Positions 42,846-53,836 of a stretch of DNA of 64,000 nt are shown here, piece after piece. The translations under genes were made by a program, and so were the position numbers. Under the pieces are notes generated by a model, which made no database searches, had not been told where the DNA came from, and saw nothing but the letters and a program-made list of their open reading frames with translations. Positions within the stretch are counted from its first letter, which is position 1. Each line of letters opens with the position of its first letter. The stretch lies in the NCBI RefSeq assembly GCF_024539815.1, contig NZ_JAHHIU010000083.1, forward strand, positions 1-64,000. The letters are read 5' to 3'. Source of the stretch: Streptomyces hayashii. Its GTDB lineage: Bacteria > Actinomycetota > Actinomycetes > Streptomycetales > Streptomycetaceae.

Positions 42846-43492
42846 GGCCTCGTCACAGACCACGGGAAGTCCGACACGTCTCGCGGTCGCGGACGCGGTC
42901 GGTCTTGTTCGGGAGGCGTACGTCCGGCATCGCAGGCGCACCTGCGATCGCCGTCCGAAGCGGGCAGCGCGGCGGGCGCGTCTTGAGGAGCGTCTCAAGT
43001 GTGCTCATGGACATCGCACCTGCCTCCTTTCAGGGCCACCGGCCGGCACGGAAGGGCGACTCCCGTGTCGTCCGCTGTTCCACGGCGGCCCCGTGCGCGT
43101 GCGGCGACGGCGGTCGGACCCCGGGCACGACGACATCGTCGTCAGCCATTTCCGCACCGCCGCCGGGCGCGGGTCGCACGTCCGGCGTCCCGGTGTGTCG
43201 CTTTCACTGTCGTCCTGTTCCGCTCGCCGGTCTTGGGCCGAAGGGCCCGGACTCGTGAGGCTTTCGTCCCCGACCGGGGGACTCAGGGGGAGAGACCTAC
43301 GCGCCGGCCCCGGTCGCCGGTCGAACCCGCCTGGAGTGCCATCGGGGCATCGGGCGCCCCGCGACGGCGACGCGGCGCAGCACGAGGCGGGCCCGTGGAC
43401 CTGCTCACGCATCCGCCATCGAGGCCCCTGAGGGAGCGGCGAGGGGGACTGGCTGGAGTACGCGTGACCTGCCCCTGCGCTCGACCGGGCGG
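42846..43492. other. Gene-free region
   Basis: Some frames stay open here, but codon use is poor in all of them and I recognise no product. The phenylacetate-CoA ligase fragment begins abruptly at the right edge. Confidence 0.45.
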
Positions 43493-44332
<840 letters not shown>

Positions 44333-44680
44333 ACTCCCCATTTCCCACGATGAGTTGGTGAACAGAACGCCCGGACGCCCGACCGAACCGGGCGCCACGG
44401 CCCGTACGCGCTGCACCTGCACCTGCACCTGCGGCTGCGCCAGTCTGGGAGGGGGAATCGGCCGCCCGGCAGGCACGGAATGCGGTCGTACGGATGGGCG
44501 TCTGCGGTTCGATCAGTGCCCGGCATGCACGTCAGGCGCAGACGGCTCTCCCGCCGACCGGGCCCGGGTACCGGGACCATTGGTCCCTGTCGTGACCGGC
44601 CGGATGGGGCCGAAAGGCCGTCCGGCAGGGACCGCCGGCCCCAGGTGCAGTACGGCCGGTGGCCTCTAGCGTTCCCGGCC
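44333..44680. other. nar operon upstream region
   Basis: This region holds a CTGCAC tandem repeat (three units near 44409-44430) and palindromes described separately. No gene is seen. There is no clear ribosome binding site before narG, so a short leader or leaderless start is possible. Confidence 0.5.
44573..44587 (+). promoter_or_regulatory. Palindrome GGGACCATTGGTCCC upstream of narG
   Basis: A perfect 7-bp inverted repeat around one central base lies 94 bp before the narG ATG. A looser GGGGCCGAAAGGCCG follows at 44606. It recalls GGGAC...GTCCC boxes of DosR/DevR-type oxygen regulators, though the spacer is five bases rather than the usual four. Confidence 0.5.
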
Positions 44681-47600
44681 ATGGAGAACGATCGGAACGC
44701 ACGGCGCCAGGCGTCGCCCGCCGGTGAGGGCTGGCCGCTGGCCGCCCGCAGACTGTTGACCCGCCGCGAGGTGTCGGCCGACGGTCGCGCCGTGTTCGGT
44801 GAGAACGACGGCAAGTGGGAGGGCTTCTACCGGGACCGGTGGGCGCACGACAAGGTGGTGCGTTCCACGCACGGGGTCAACTGCACGGGCTCGTGTTCGT
44901 GGATGGTGTACGTCAAGGACGGGATCATCACCTGGGAGCACCAGGCCACCGACTACCCCTCGATCGGGGCGGACTGCCCCGAGTACGAGCCGCGCGGCTG
45001 TCCGCGCGGGGCGTCGTTCTCCTGGTACACGTACTCGCCGAGCCGGGTCCGCTACCCGTACGTGCGCGGTACGTTGCTCAAGCTGTGGCGTGAGGCACGC
45101 AAGCGGCTCGGCGACCCGGTGGCGGCCTGGGCCGAGATCACCGGCGATCCGGCGAAGGCACGCGCCTACAAGCGGGCCCGCGGCAAGGGCGGCCTGGTGC
45201 GCGCCGACTGGGACGAGGTGTCCGAGCTGGTCGCCGCCGCCCAGGTCCACACGATCAAGCGGTACGGCCCCGACCGCGTCGCCGGCTTCTCCCCGATCCC
45301 GGCGATGTCGATGGCGTCCTTCGCGGCCGGCGCCCGCTACACGTCGCTGATCGGCGGGACCCTGCTGTCGTTCTACGACTGGTACGCGGACCTGCCGATC
45401 GCCTCGCCGCAGGTCTTCGGTGACCAGACGGACGTGCCCGAGGCGGCGGACTGGTGGAACGCCGGCTATCTGATCATGTGGGGCTCGAACATTCCCGTGA
45501 CCCGCACGCCGGACGCGCACTTCCTGACCGAGACCCGCTACAACGGCACCAAGGTCGTCGCGGTCAGCCCCGACTACGCCGACAACGTCAAGCACGCCGA
45601 CGAGTGGCTGTCCCCGCACCCCGGCACGGACGGGGCGCTGGCGATGGCCATGGGGCACGTGATTCTGCGGGAGTTCCTGGTCGACCGCGAAGTGCCGTAC
45701 TTTCAGGACTACCTGCGCAGGTTCACTGACGCGCCCTTCCTGGTGACCTTGCGCGAGCACGACCACGGTCTCGTCCCGGACGGGTTCCTCACGGCGGCCG
45801 ACCTCGGCCGTGACGAGGAGAACGCCGAGTTCAAGACCGTCCTCATGGACCGGGCCACCGGCGAACCGGTGGTCCCCGGCGGCTCGCTCGGCTTCCGGTG
45901 GGGGGAAGCCGGGCGAGGCCGCTGGAACCTCGACCTGGGCGATGTCGTCCCCGAGCTGAGCCTGCTGGACCAGGCCGAGGAGAGCGTCGAGATCGCGCTG
46001 CCCCGGTTCGACGAGGGCGCCACCGAGGGCGGTTCGGTCATGGTCCGGGGCGTTCCGGTCCGCCGGATCGGCGGACGGCTCGTCACCACCGTCTTCGACC
46101 TGATGCTCGCCCAGTACGGAGTGAAGCGCCCCGGGCTGCCCGGCAAATGGCCGACGTCGTACGAGGACGCGAGCGCGTGTCACACCCCTGCCTGGCAGGA
46201 GACGATCACCTCCGTGCCGGCCGAACAGGCTGCCCGGATCGCCCGGGAGTTCGCCCGCAACGCCGAGCGCACGAACGGCCGGTCCATGATCGCGCTGGGC
46301 GCAGGCACCAACCACTGGTTCCACTCCGACACCATCTACCGGGCGTTCCTGGCGCTGACCACGATGACCGGCTGCCAGGGTGTCAACGGCGGCGGCTGGG
46401 CGCACTACGTCGGTCAGGAGAAGGTCCGCCCGGTCACCGGCCAGCAGCACCTGTCGTTCGCCTTCGACTGGCAGCGGCCGACGCGTCACATGGCGGGCAC
46501 GTCGTACTGGTACCTGAACTCCGACCAGTGGCGCTACGAGGCGTTCGGACCCGACGAACTGGCATCCCCGCTCGGTGAGGGGCGCTTCAAGGGCAAGGCG
46601 TTCGCGGACACGCTCGCGCAGGCCGTGCGGCTGGGCTGGACGCCCGGCCATCCCGGCTTCGACCGCAACCCGCTCGATCTGACGGACGAGGCGGCCGCCC
46701 GGGGCCGTCCGGTCGCCGAGCACATCGTCGACGAGCTGAAGTCGGGGCGGCTGCGGTTCGCCGTCGAGGATCCCGACGCCCCGGCCAACTTCCCGCGGGT
46801 GCTGACCGTGTGGCGGGCGAACCTGCTGGGCTCCTCCGGCAAGGGCAACGAGTACTTCCTGCGCCACCTGCTGGGCACGGACGCGGCGGTCCGCTCCGAA
46901 CAGACGCCGCCCGAGGGGCGCCCGAAGGAGGTGGTGTGGCGGGACGAGGCGCCCGAGGGCAAGCTCGACCTGCTGGTCACCATGGACTTCCGGATGACCT
47001 CCACCGGTCTGCTCTCCGACGTGGTCCTGCCGGCGGCGACCTGGTACGAGAAGGACGACCTCTCCAGCACGGACATGCACCCCTTCGTGCACGCCTTCAC
47101 CCCGGCCATCGCCCCGCCCTGGCAGGCCCGCACCGACTACGACACCTTCCTCACCATCGCCGACAAGTTCAGTGAACTGGCCGCCGAGCACCTGGGCACC
47201 CGCACCGACGTCCTCGCGGTGCCGCTGCTGCACGACACCCCGGACGAACTCGCCCAGCCCGGCGGCGTCGTGCGGGACTGGAAGAACGGGGAGTGCGAGC
47301 CGGTTCCCGGCCGGACCATGCCAAAGCTGGTCGTCATCGAGCGGGACTACGCCGCGATCGCGCAGAAGATGCGCGCCGTCGGCCCGCTGCTGGACACCCT
47401 GGGCACCACCACCAAGGGCGTCACCGTCCACCCGGACAAGGAGATCGACGAACTCCGGCACCGCAACGGCACCGTCAGGGACGGCATCGCCGCCGGGCGC
47501 CCCTCGCTGGCCACCGCCTCCGACATGTGCGAGGCGATCCTGGCCCTGTCCGGCACGACCAACGGGCGGCTGGCCACCGAGGGTTTCCGCGAACTGGAAC

Positions 47601-48379
47601 GGCAGACCGGCAGCGAGGGCCTGGTGGAGCTGGCCTCCGAGCGCGAGGCGGAGCGGATCACCTTCGCCGACACCCGCACCCAGCCGCGCGCGGTGATGAC
47701 CTCCTACGAGTGGTCCGGCTCGGAGACCGGCGGGCGCCGCTACTCGCCGTTCGTGATCAACACCGAGCACAAGAAGCCCTGGCACACCCTCACCGGCCGG
47801 CAGCACTTCTTCGTCCAGCACGACTGGATCGCCGAGCTCGGTGAACAGCTTCCCGTCTACCGGCCCCCACTGAACACGCCCCGCCACTTCGGCGACGAGC
47901 ACCTGCACGAGAAGGGCCGGGCGGAGGTGACGGTCCGCTATCTGACCCCGCACTCGAAGTGGTCCATCCACTCGAACTACCAGGACAACAAGCACATGCT
48001 CGACCTGTCCCGCGGCGGTCCCACGATCTGGATGTCGGTGCAGGACGCCGAGAAGATCGGCGTCAAGGACAACGAGTGGATCGAGGCGTACAACCGCAAC
48101 GGCGTCGTCGCCGCCCGCGCCGTCGTCACCCACCGCATGCCCGAGGGCACCGTGTACATGTACCACGCCCAGGACCGCAACGTGAACGTGCCCAGGACCG
48201 AGGTCAGCGGCAAGCGCGGCGGCATTCACAACTCCCTGACCCGGCTGCTGCTCAAGCCCACCCATCTCGCGGGCGGCTACGCCCAGTTCACCTACGCCTT
48301 CAACTACTACGGCCCGACCGGAAACCAGCGCGACGAAGTCACCGTGATCCGCCGCCGCAGCCAGCGAGTGGAGTACTGA
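44681..48379 (+). CDS. narG: Respiratory nitrate reductase alpha subunit
   Basis: This 1232-residue protein is the catalytic Mo-bisMGD subunit that reduces nitrate to nitrite on the cytoplasmic side of the membrane. The FS0 iron-sulphur ligands are visible in HGVNCTGSCSW (His64, Cys68, Cys72) and EPRGCPRG (Cys107), with the same spacing as E. coli NarG. The Mo-pterin region includes FGDQTDVPEAADWW and WGSNIPVTRTPDAHF. The C-terminus has the dinucleotide-binding domain ending in NYYGPTGNQRDEVTVI. Length matches the family. ATG 44681 is the first start before conserved sequence. narH follows one base later. Confidence 0.97.
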   Translation: MENDRNARRQASPAGEGWPLAARRLLTRREVSADGRAVFGENDGKWEGFYRDRWAHDKVVRSTHGVNCTGSCSWMVYVKDGIITWEHQATDYPSIGADCPEYEPRGCPRGASFSWYTYSPSRVRYPYVRGTLLKLWREARKRLGDPVAAWAEITGDPAKARAYKRARGKGGLVRADWDEVSELVAAAQVHTIKRYGPDRVAGFSPIPAMSMASFAAGARYTSLIGGTLLSFYDWYADLPIASPQVFGDQTDVPEAADWWNAGYLIMWGSNIPVTRTPDAHFLTETRYNGTKVVAVSPDYADNVKHADEWLSPHPGTDGALAMAMGHVILREFLVDREVPYFQDYLRRFTDAPFLVTLREHDHGLVPDGFLTAADLGRDEENAEFKTVLMDRATGEPVVPGGSLGFRWGEAGRGRWNLDLGDVVPELSLLDQAEESVEIALPRFDEGATEGGSVMVRGVPVRRIGGRLVTTVFDLMLAQYGVKRPGLPGKWPTSYEDASACHTPAWQETITSVPAEQAARIAREFARNAERTNGRSMIALGAGTNHWFHSDTIYRAFLALTTMTGCQGVNGGGWAHYVGQEKVRPVTGQQHLSFAFDWQRPTRHMAGTSYWYLNSDQWRYEAFGPDELASPLGEGRFKGKAFADTLAQAVRLGWTPGHPGFDRNPLDLTDEAAARGRPVAEHIVDELKSGRLRFAVEDPDAPANFPRVLTVWRANLLGSSGKGNEYFLRHLLGTDAAVRSEQTPPEGRPKEVVWRDEAPEGKLDLLVTMDFRMTSTGLLSDVVLPAATWYEKDDLSSTDMHPFVHAFTPAIAPPWQARTDYDTFLTIADKFSELAAEHLGTRTDVLAVPLLHDTPDELAQPGGVVRDWKNGECEPVPGRTMPKLVVIERDYAAIAQKMRAVGPLLDTLGTTTKGVTVHPDKEIDELRHRNGTVRDGIAAGRPSLATASDMCEAILALSGTTNGRLATEGFRELERQTGSEGLVELASEREAERITFADTRTQPRAVMTSYEWSGSETGGRRYSPFVINTEHKKPWHTLTGRQHFFVQHDWIAELGEQLPVYRPPLNTPRHFGDEHLHEKGRAEVTVRYLTPHSKWSIHSNYQDNKHMLDLSRGGPTIWMSVQDAEKIGVKDNEWIEAYNRNGVVAARAVVTHRMPEGTVYMYHAQDRNVNVPRTEVSGKRGGIHNSLTRLLLKPTHLAGGYAQFTYAFNYYGPTGNQRDEVTVIRRRSQRVEY

Positions 48380-48380
48380 C

Positions 48381-49916
48381 ATGCGCGTGATGGCCCAGAT
48401 CGCGATGGTGATGAACCTCGACAAGTGCATCGGCTGCCACACCTGCTCGGTCACCTGCAAGCAGACGTGGACCAACCGCACCGGCGTCGAGTACGCCTGG
48501 TTCAACAACGTCGAGACCAAGCCCGGCGTCGGCTACCCCCGCCGCTACGAGGACCAGGAGCAGTGGAAGGGCGGCTGGATGCTCGACAGGCGCGGACGGC
48601 TCGTCCTGCGCTCCGGCGGCCGGATCAAACGGCTGCTGTCGATCTTCTCCAACCCCGACCTGCCCTCCATCGAGGACTATTACGAGCCGGTCACCTACGA
48701 CTACGACAATCTGGTCAGCGCCCCCGCCCAGAAGGACATCCCCGTCGCCCGCCCGCGATCGGTGCTCACCGGCAGGCCCACCGCGATCACCTGGGGCGCC
48801 AACTGGGAGGACGGCCTCGGCGGCGCCCCCGAGAACGCCGGCGGCGACCCCAACCTGAGCGGTGAGTGGGCGCAGAGGGTCAAGTTCGAGTTCGAGCAGA
48901 CGTTCCTGTTCCACCTGCCGCGGCTGTGCGAGCACTGCCTCAACCCGGCCTGCGTGTCGGCCTGTCCGTCGGGCGCGATGTACAAGCGGGTCGAGGACGG
49001 CATCGTCCTCGTCGACCAGGACCGCTGCCGCGGCTGGCGGATGTGCGTGACCGCGTGCCCGTACAAGAAGGTGTACGTCAACCACGCCACCGGCAAGGCC
49101 GAGAAGTGCACCTTCTGCTTCCCCCGCGTCGAGGCCGGCCAGCCCACCGTCTGCTCCGAGACCTGCGTCGGCCGCCTGCGCTACCTCGGACTGCTCCTCT
49201 ACGATGCCGACCGCGTCGGCGAGGCCGCCGCCACCCCCGACGAGAAGGACCTCCTCGACGCCCAGCGCGGAGTGTTCCTCGACCCGCACGATCCCGAAGT
49301 CCGCGCGGCCGCAAGGGAATCCGGTATCCCCGAGGACTGGCTGGACGCCGCCCGCCGCTCCCCGGTGTACGACCTGGTCATACGCTACAAGGTGGCCCTG
49401 CCGCTGCACCCGGAGTACCGGACGATGCCGATGGTCTGGTACGTGCCCCCGCTCTCGCCCGTCCTCGACGCCGTCGACGCGGCGGGCGGCAACCAGGACG
49501 ACCCCGACCACGTCTTCGCCGCCGTCACCCGGCTGCGCATCCCGCTGGAATACCTGGCCGAGCTGTTCACCGCCGGCGACACCGACGTCGTCGCCGGCGT
49601 GCTGATGAAGCTCACCGCATTGCGCTCGTACATGCGCGAGCGCACCCTCGGCGAGGACGGCGACGAGACCGTGCTCAAGGCCGTCGGTCTGACCGCACGC
49701 GAGGCGCGGGACCTGCACCGCCTCCTCGCCGTCGCCAAGTACGCCGACCGGTACGTCGTCCCCGCGGCCCACAAGGAGGACGCCGCCGCGCTCACCGCGA
49801 CGGAGGACCGCTGCCCGGTCGAGACGTCCGGCGCCGCCGAACCGCGCAAGGTCATGCTCGGCATCCCCACCCTGCGCCGTCGTACGTCCGAAACGCCCAC
49901 CGGAGGCCAGCTGTGA
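48381..49916 (+). CDS. narH: Respiratory nitrate reductase beta subunit
   Basis: This 511-residue electron-transfer subunit carries four Fe-S clusters between NarI and NarG. Cysteine groups are CIGCHTCSVTC at the N-terminus, CEHCLNPACVSACP, CRGWRMCVTACP (the Trp replacing a Cys, as expected for the 3Fe-4S cluster) and CTFC with CSETC. ATG 48381 is one base past the narG stop, so the two are coupled. Length is normal for the family and no residue is missing. Confidence 0.97.
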   Translation: MRVMAQIAMVMNLDKCIGCHTCSVTCKQTWTNRTGVEYAWFNNVETKPGVGYPRRYEDQEQWKGGWMLDRRGRLVLRSGGRIKRLLSIFSNPDLPSIEDYYEPVTYDYDNLVSAPAQKDIPVARPRSVLTGRPTAITWGANWEDGLGGAPENAGGDPNLSGEWAQRVKFEFEQTFLFHLPRLCEHCLNPACVSACPSGAMYKRVEDGIVLVDQDRCRGWRMCVTACPYKKVYVNHATGKAEKCTFCFPRVEAGQPTVCSETCVGRLRYLGLLLYDADRVGEAAATPDEKDLLDAQRGVFLDPHDPEVRAAARESGIPEDWLDAARRSPVYDLVIRYKVALPLHPEYRTMPMVWYVPPLSPVLDAVDAAGGNQDDPDHVFAAVTRLRIPLEYLAELFTAGDTDVVAGVLMKLTALRSYMRERTLGEDGDETVLKAVGLTAREARDLHRLLAVAKYADRYVVPAAHKEDAAALTATEDRCPVETSGAAEPRKVMLGIPTLRRRTSETPTGGQL

Positions 49917-50737
49917 GCCCACTGCCCGCGACCGTTCCCGCCGCGATCCGCTCGCACGTCCGGGCCGCTGTGCGCCGCCCGGGCCGCACGGCCCGGACGC
50001 GACGCCCGGCCCTGCTCACGCCGGAGGAGACCCAGGACCGGGCCCTGCTGCTGCGGCTGTGCTCGCTGCTGCTTCAGTATCCGGACACCGAACTCACTGC
50101 CGCCCGACCGGTGCTGAGCGCCGCGGTCCGGGCGTTGGCGCCCTCGCCCGCCGCCGAGCACCTGGCCGACTGCACCGACTGGCTCACGGGCCGGGAAACG
50201 GAGGCGCTGGAGCGGCACTACGTCGAGATGTTCGACCTGCGCCGCAAGAGCAGCCTCTACCTCACCTACTACCTGCACGGCGACACCCGTCGGCGCGGCA
50301 TGGCCCTGCTCACCCTCAACCAGCGCTACAAGGCAGCGGGGTGGGACACCGACGGAGGTGAACTGCCCGACCACCTGCCGGTCGTCCTGGAGTTCGCCGC
50401 CCTCGTCGGCCCGGGTGGCGGCGAGGCGCCGCTGCGTCAGCACCGCCGCGGTCTCGAACTGATCCACCGGGCGCTGACGGACGCCGACTCCCCCTACCGG
50501 CACGTCCTGGCCGCGCTGCTCACCCTGCTGCCTCCCTCCACCAAGGCGGACCGCGCGGCGGTGGCGCTGCTCGTCGCCGAGGGCCCGCCGAACGAGGAGG
50601 TCGGCCTCGACCCGTACGGCACGTACGGAGAGGGGGAGTTCGCGCCTCCGGGCACGTTCGTGCCGCCGACGGCCGCTGCGCCGACGCGGGTACCGGCCGC
50701 CGGCCCGAGGACCACTCCCACGGAGGGCGCCCGATGA
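49913..50737 (+). CDS. narJ: Nitrate reductase assembly chaperone
   Basis: This 274-residue protein is the NarJ chaperone needed to insert the molybdenum cofactor into NarGH. The TorD/NarJ helix bundle is seen in LCSLLLQYPDTEL, ERHYVEMFDLRRKSSLYLTYYLHGDTRRRG and LPDHLPVVLEFAAL. The first 40 residues are Arg/Pro-rich and poorly conserved. The C-terminus is a long Pro/Thr/Ala tail. GTG 49913 overlaps the narH stop and has GGAGG six bases upstream. Confidence 0.95.
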   Translation: MSPLPATVPAAIRSHVRAAVRRPGRTARTRRPALLTPEETQDRALLLRLCSLLLQYPDTELTAARPVLSAAVRALAPSPAAEHLADCTDWLTGRETEALERHYVEMFDLRRKSSLYLTYYLHGDTRRRGMALLTLNQRYKAAGWDTDGGELPDHLPVVLEFAALVGPGGGEAPLRQHRRGLELIHRALTDADSPYRHVLAALLTLLPPSTKADRAAVALLVAEGPPNEEVGLDPYGTYGEGEFAPPGTFVPPTAAAPTRVPAAGPRTTPTEGAR

Positions 50738-51510
50738 ACGCCGCTTCGTTCTCACGGCCGGCCGCAGCGCCGTTGAGCGGAACCGACCTCCTGCTGTGGG
50801 TCGCGATCCCCTACATCTGCCTCGCGGTGTTCGCCGTCGGACACATCTGGCGCTACCGCAGGGATCAATTCGGCTGGACCACGCACACCAGCCAGCTGCT
50901 CGAACACCGCTGGCTGCGCTGGGGCAGCCCGTTGTTCCACCTCGGCGCTCTCATGGTCATCGCCGGCCATGTCGTGGGCCTCGCCGTTCCGGACTCGTGG
51001 ACCGAGGCCGTCGGCATCACCGAGCACGCGTACCACACCACGGCCGTCTGGGCGGGTTCGGTGGCGGGCGTCGCCATGGTCGCAGGGCTGGGCATGCTGT
51101 GCGCCCGCCGGCTGCTGACCCGTTCCATCCGTCTGGGCACCGACCGCAGCGACAAGCTCCTCTTCCCGCTGCTGTCCGCCACCGTGCTGCTCGGCATCAC
51201 CGCAACCGCCGCGCACAACGTCTTCGGCCCGGGCTACGACTACCGCTCCACCGTCTCGGTCTGGTTCCGCGGCCTGTTCGTCCTGCAGCCGAAGCCGGAG
51301 GCTATCGCCGGAGCCCCGCTGCTGTTCCAGCTGCACGCGCTGACCGCCTTCCTGCTCTTCGCCGCCTGGCCGTTCACCCGCCTCGTCCATGTGTGGAGCG
51401 CCCCGATCGGATACCTGGCCCGCCCGTACCTGCTCTACCGGCGACGGGCCGCACCGGCGTCGGCCCCGGCAGCGGGGGGCCGGCCCCGGTCGGTCTCCAG
51501 CTCCCGGTGA
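50734..51510 (+). CDS. narI: Respiratory nitrate reductase gamma subunit
   Basis: This 258-residue membrane subunit carries two b hemes and oxidises menaquinol. Five hydrophobic segments are visible, starting at LLLWVAIPYICLAVFAVGHIWRY. Likely heme histidines lie in SPLFHLGALMVIAGHVVGL and in LFQLHALTAFLLF and RLVHVWS near the C-terminus. ATG 50734 overlaps the narJ stop (ATGA). A strong hairpin 95 bp downstream ends the narGHJI unit. Confidence 0.96.
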   Translation: MNAASFSRPAAAPLSGTDLLLWVAIPYICLAVFAVGHIWRYRRDQFGWTTHTSQLLEHRWLRWGSPLFHLGALMVIAGHVVGLAVPDSWTEAVGITEHAYHTTAVWAGSVAGVAMVAGLGMLCARRLLTRSIRLGTDRSDKLLFPLLSATVLLGITATAAHNVFGPGYDYRSTVSVWFRGLFVLQPKPEAIAGAPLLFQLHALTAFLLFAAWPFTRLVHVWSAPIGYLARPYLLYRRRAAPASAPAAGGRPRSVSSSR

Positions 51511-51603
51511 GCGGGACGACCTTCGTACCCGCGCTCGCTCCGGGCCCGGTTCTGCCGGTCGGGAGTGCGAATGGCGTCGTTCACGAGCATCAGGCCATCA
51601 TCA

Positions 51604-51636
51604 GCCGGCCGCCCTGCGCCGGGCAGGGCGGCCGGC
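51604..51636 (+). terminator. Perfect 14-bp terminator after narI
   Basis: GCCGGCCGCCCTGC pairs exactly with GCAGGGCGGCCGGC around a five-base loop. The rest of the 405-bp gap before the transporter shows no gene. Confidence 0.8.
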
Positions 51637-51915
51637 CCTGATTCCGTCTCTGCGCCCGGCAGCGGACGCCCGCAGCCACCGCTCCGACGGAGTCGCGCGA
51701 GCAATGCGGGACACGGATGTGCCGAAGAGGGGCGGCCGGCCCCGGCGTTGAGGACCGTCAGCCCCGCTCCAGGGACTCATGGCCCCATGCCGCTCGGATG
51801 CCCCCTGACGGACAGTGACTCACGGGCCGCCCGTCCGCGGGGCAAGAAGTCCCGCGGATTCCCCGCGGCCCCTGACGCAAGAACTGCCATGAGCAAGAGG
51901 GAAGGGACGGCCAGC

Positions 51916-53163
51916 ATGGTCCAGTCTTCGATGACGGAGAACAAGAAGGCGGCCTCGGGCTCGCCGGCGCCCGGACGGGCCTGGCTGATGCTGACCCTGG
52001 CCACCCTGGGGTTCGCCGTCAACTTCTGGGCCTGGGCGCTGCTCAGCCCGCTCGGCCCCCGCTTCAAGGACACCCTGGGCCTGACCTCCTTCGAGCAGTC
52101 CCTGCTCGTGGCCGTGCCGGTCGTCGTCGGTTCCCTGGGCCGCATCCCGGTCGGAGCACTCACCGACCGGTTCGGCGGACGGGTCATGTTCCCGATCGTC
52201 TCGGCGGCCACCATCGTTCCGGTGCTCTATCTGGGCCTGGCCGGACACTCCTCGCTCGCCGCGCTGCTGGCCGGGGGGTTCTTCCTCGGCGTCGGCGGCA
52301 CCGCCTTCGCCGTGGGCGTGCCCTTCGTCAACGCCTGGTTCCCGCCCGAGCGGCGAGGGCTTGCCATCGGCGTCTTCGGCATGGGCATGGGCGGCACCGC
52401 CGTCAGCGCCCTGACCACCGTGAAACTGGTCGACGCCCACAGCATGTCGACGCCCTTCCTGATCACCGCAGCCGTCCTCGCGGCCTACGCCCTGGTCGCC
52501 GCGTTGGTGCTGCGCGACGCCCCCGGACGCAGTGTGCCGACCGAGCCGCTGCGCCGACGTCTGGCCGCCACCCTGCGCCTGGGCATCACCTGGCAGGCGT
52601 CCGCCTTGTACGCCGTCGCCTTCGGCGGCTACGTCGCCTTCTCCGTCTACCTGCCCACCTACCTCAAGACCGGCTACGCACTGACCCAGGCGGACGCCGC
52701 GAACCGGATGGCCGGCTTCGTGCTGCTGGCCGTGGCGATGCGCCCCATCGGCGGCTGGCTCTCCGACCGCACAGGCCCGGTGCGAGTGCTGGCCGGCGCC
52801 CTGGGCGTGGTGCTGGCCGGGGCCCTCGCGCAGTCCTTCACCCCGGCCCTGGCCCCGGTAGGCACGATCGCCTTCCTGGCCATGGCCGCCGCGCTGGGCG
52901 CGGGCAGCGGCGCGGTGTTCGCACTCGTGGCCCTGACGGCCCCGGCGAACAAGGTCGGCACGGTCACCGGGATCGTCGGTGCCGCGGGCGGCCTGGGCGG
53001 CTTCGTCCCGCCGCTGCTGATGGGCTCGCTCTACGGGGCCTACGGCTCCTACGCGATCGGCCTCGTCCTGCTGGCCGCGGTCGCGGCGGCGGCGCTGGCC
53101 TTCACCCAGACCGGCGTGCGGCACGCACTCGCCCGCCGCACACCCGCCGTCCACTCCCACTGA
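51916..53163 (+). CDS. narK: NarK-type nitrate/nitrite MFS transporter
   Basis: This 415-residue MFS protein has the nitrate/nitrite porter signatures: NFWAWALLSPLGPRF in the first helix, RIPVGALTDRFGGR as motif A, GVGGTAFAVGVPFVNAWFPPERRG, and the second-half GAAGGLGGFVPPLLMG nitrate signature. It should import nitrate or exchange it for nitrite. ATG 51916 has AAGGGA eight bases upstream; an in-frame ATG at 51889 is also possible. Its position after narGHJI supports the assignment. Confidence 0.92.
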   Translation: MVQSSMTENKKAASGSPAPGRAWLMLTLATLGFAVNFWAWALLSPLGPRFKDTLGLTSFEQSLLVAVPVVVGSLGRIPVGALTDRFGGRVMFPIVSAATIVPVLYLGLAGHSSLAALLAGGFFLGVGGTAFAVGVPFVNAWFPPERRGLAIGVFGMGMGGTAVSALTTVKLVDAHSMSTPFLITAAVLAAYALVAALVLRDAPGRSVPTEPLRRRLAATLRLGITWQASALYAVAFGGYVAFSVYLPTYLKTGYALTQADAANRMAGFVLLAVAMRPIGGWLSDRTGPVRVLAGALGVVLAGALAQSFTPALAPVGTIAFLAMAAALGAGSGAVFALVALTAPANKVGTVTGIVGAAGGLGGFVPPLLMGSLYGAYGSYAIGLVLLAAVAAAALAFTQTGVRHALARRTPAVHSH

Positions 53164-53193
53164 ACCGACGCAGAGCAGAACCGGAGCCCTTCG

Positions 53194-53667
53194 ATGTGCG
53201 AATACTGCGGCTGCCAGTCCGTGAAGACGATCGACGAGCTGACCCGGGAACACGACCACGTCGTCACCCTCATCAGCCGCACACGCGAGGCCCGGCGCGA
53301 CGGCGACACCGCCCGCATGGCCGAACTCGCCCGCCGCATCACCGCGGTCCTGGTCCCGCACACCCAGGTGGAGGAGCACGGACTGTTCCCCGCAATGGCC
53401 GTGGAGTTCCCCGAGCGGATCGCAGCCCTGGAGGCCGAGCACCGCCGCATCGAAGCGGTACTGGCCGAGGCCGCTCACGGGGTACCGGAGGATCCCACCT
53501 GGCCGAACCGGCTGCTGGAAGTGCTCGCCATGCTGCGCGATCACATCCTCAAGGAGCAGGACGGCGTCTTCCCCGCCTCGCTGGCGACCCTGTCGACCGA
53601 GCAGTGGGAAGCCGTCGAGGCGGTGCGCGCCACAGCGGGCAGTGCCCTGTCCCGGCCTGCCGCCTGA
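53194..53667 (+). CDS. Hemerythrin-like HHE domain protein
   Basis: This 157-residue helical protein begins MCEYCGCQSVKTIDELTREHDHV. The N-terminal CxxCxC is followed by a four-helix HHE domain with likely iron ligands in EHDHV, VPHTQVEEHGLFP, LEAEHRRI and LRDHILKEQDGVFP. Such proteins bind oxygen or NO, or help repair iron centres. The gene lies 30 bp after narK and before a terminator, so it joins the nitrate block, where NO is a by-product. The role in NO defence is inferred. Confidence 0.9.
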   Translation: MCEYCGCQSVKTIDELTREHDHVVTLISRTREARRDGDTARMAELARRITAVLVPHTQVEEHGLFPAMAVEFPERIAALEAEHRRIEAVLAEAAHGVPEDPTWPNRLLEVLAMLRDHILKEQDGVFPASLATLSTEQWEAVEAVRATAGSALSRPAA

Positions 53668-53721
53668 CGGTTCACGGACCGGGTGGACGGGCGCGCTCCC
53701 ACCCGCCCGTTCGCCGTTCCC

Positions 53722-53756
53722 GTGCCCGGCCGGGCCGTCCCGGCCGGGCCGGGCAC
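53722..53756 (+). terminator. GC-rich hairpin terminator
   Basis: GTGCCCGGCC pairs with GGCCGGGCAC around a 15-base GC-rich loop, 55 bp past the hemerythrin-like gene. Confidence 0.7.
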
Positions 53757-53836
53757 TTCCGGCATGCTCCTGCGGAAGCGGCGGTCAATCTCACGTCATC
53801 CCTGCTCTGGGCAAGATCAGTTCGAACGTCATCCGC

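Noticed and set aside
44666..48520. A 1284-codon minus-strand frame opposite narG
   Set aside because: It lacks stops only because narG codons are G/C-rich in third positions. The plus strand encodes full NarG.
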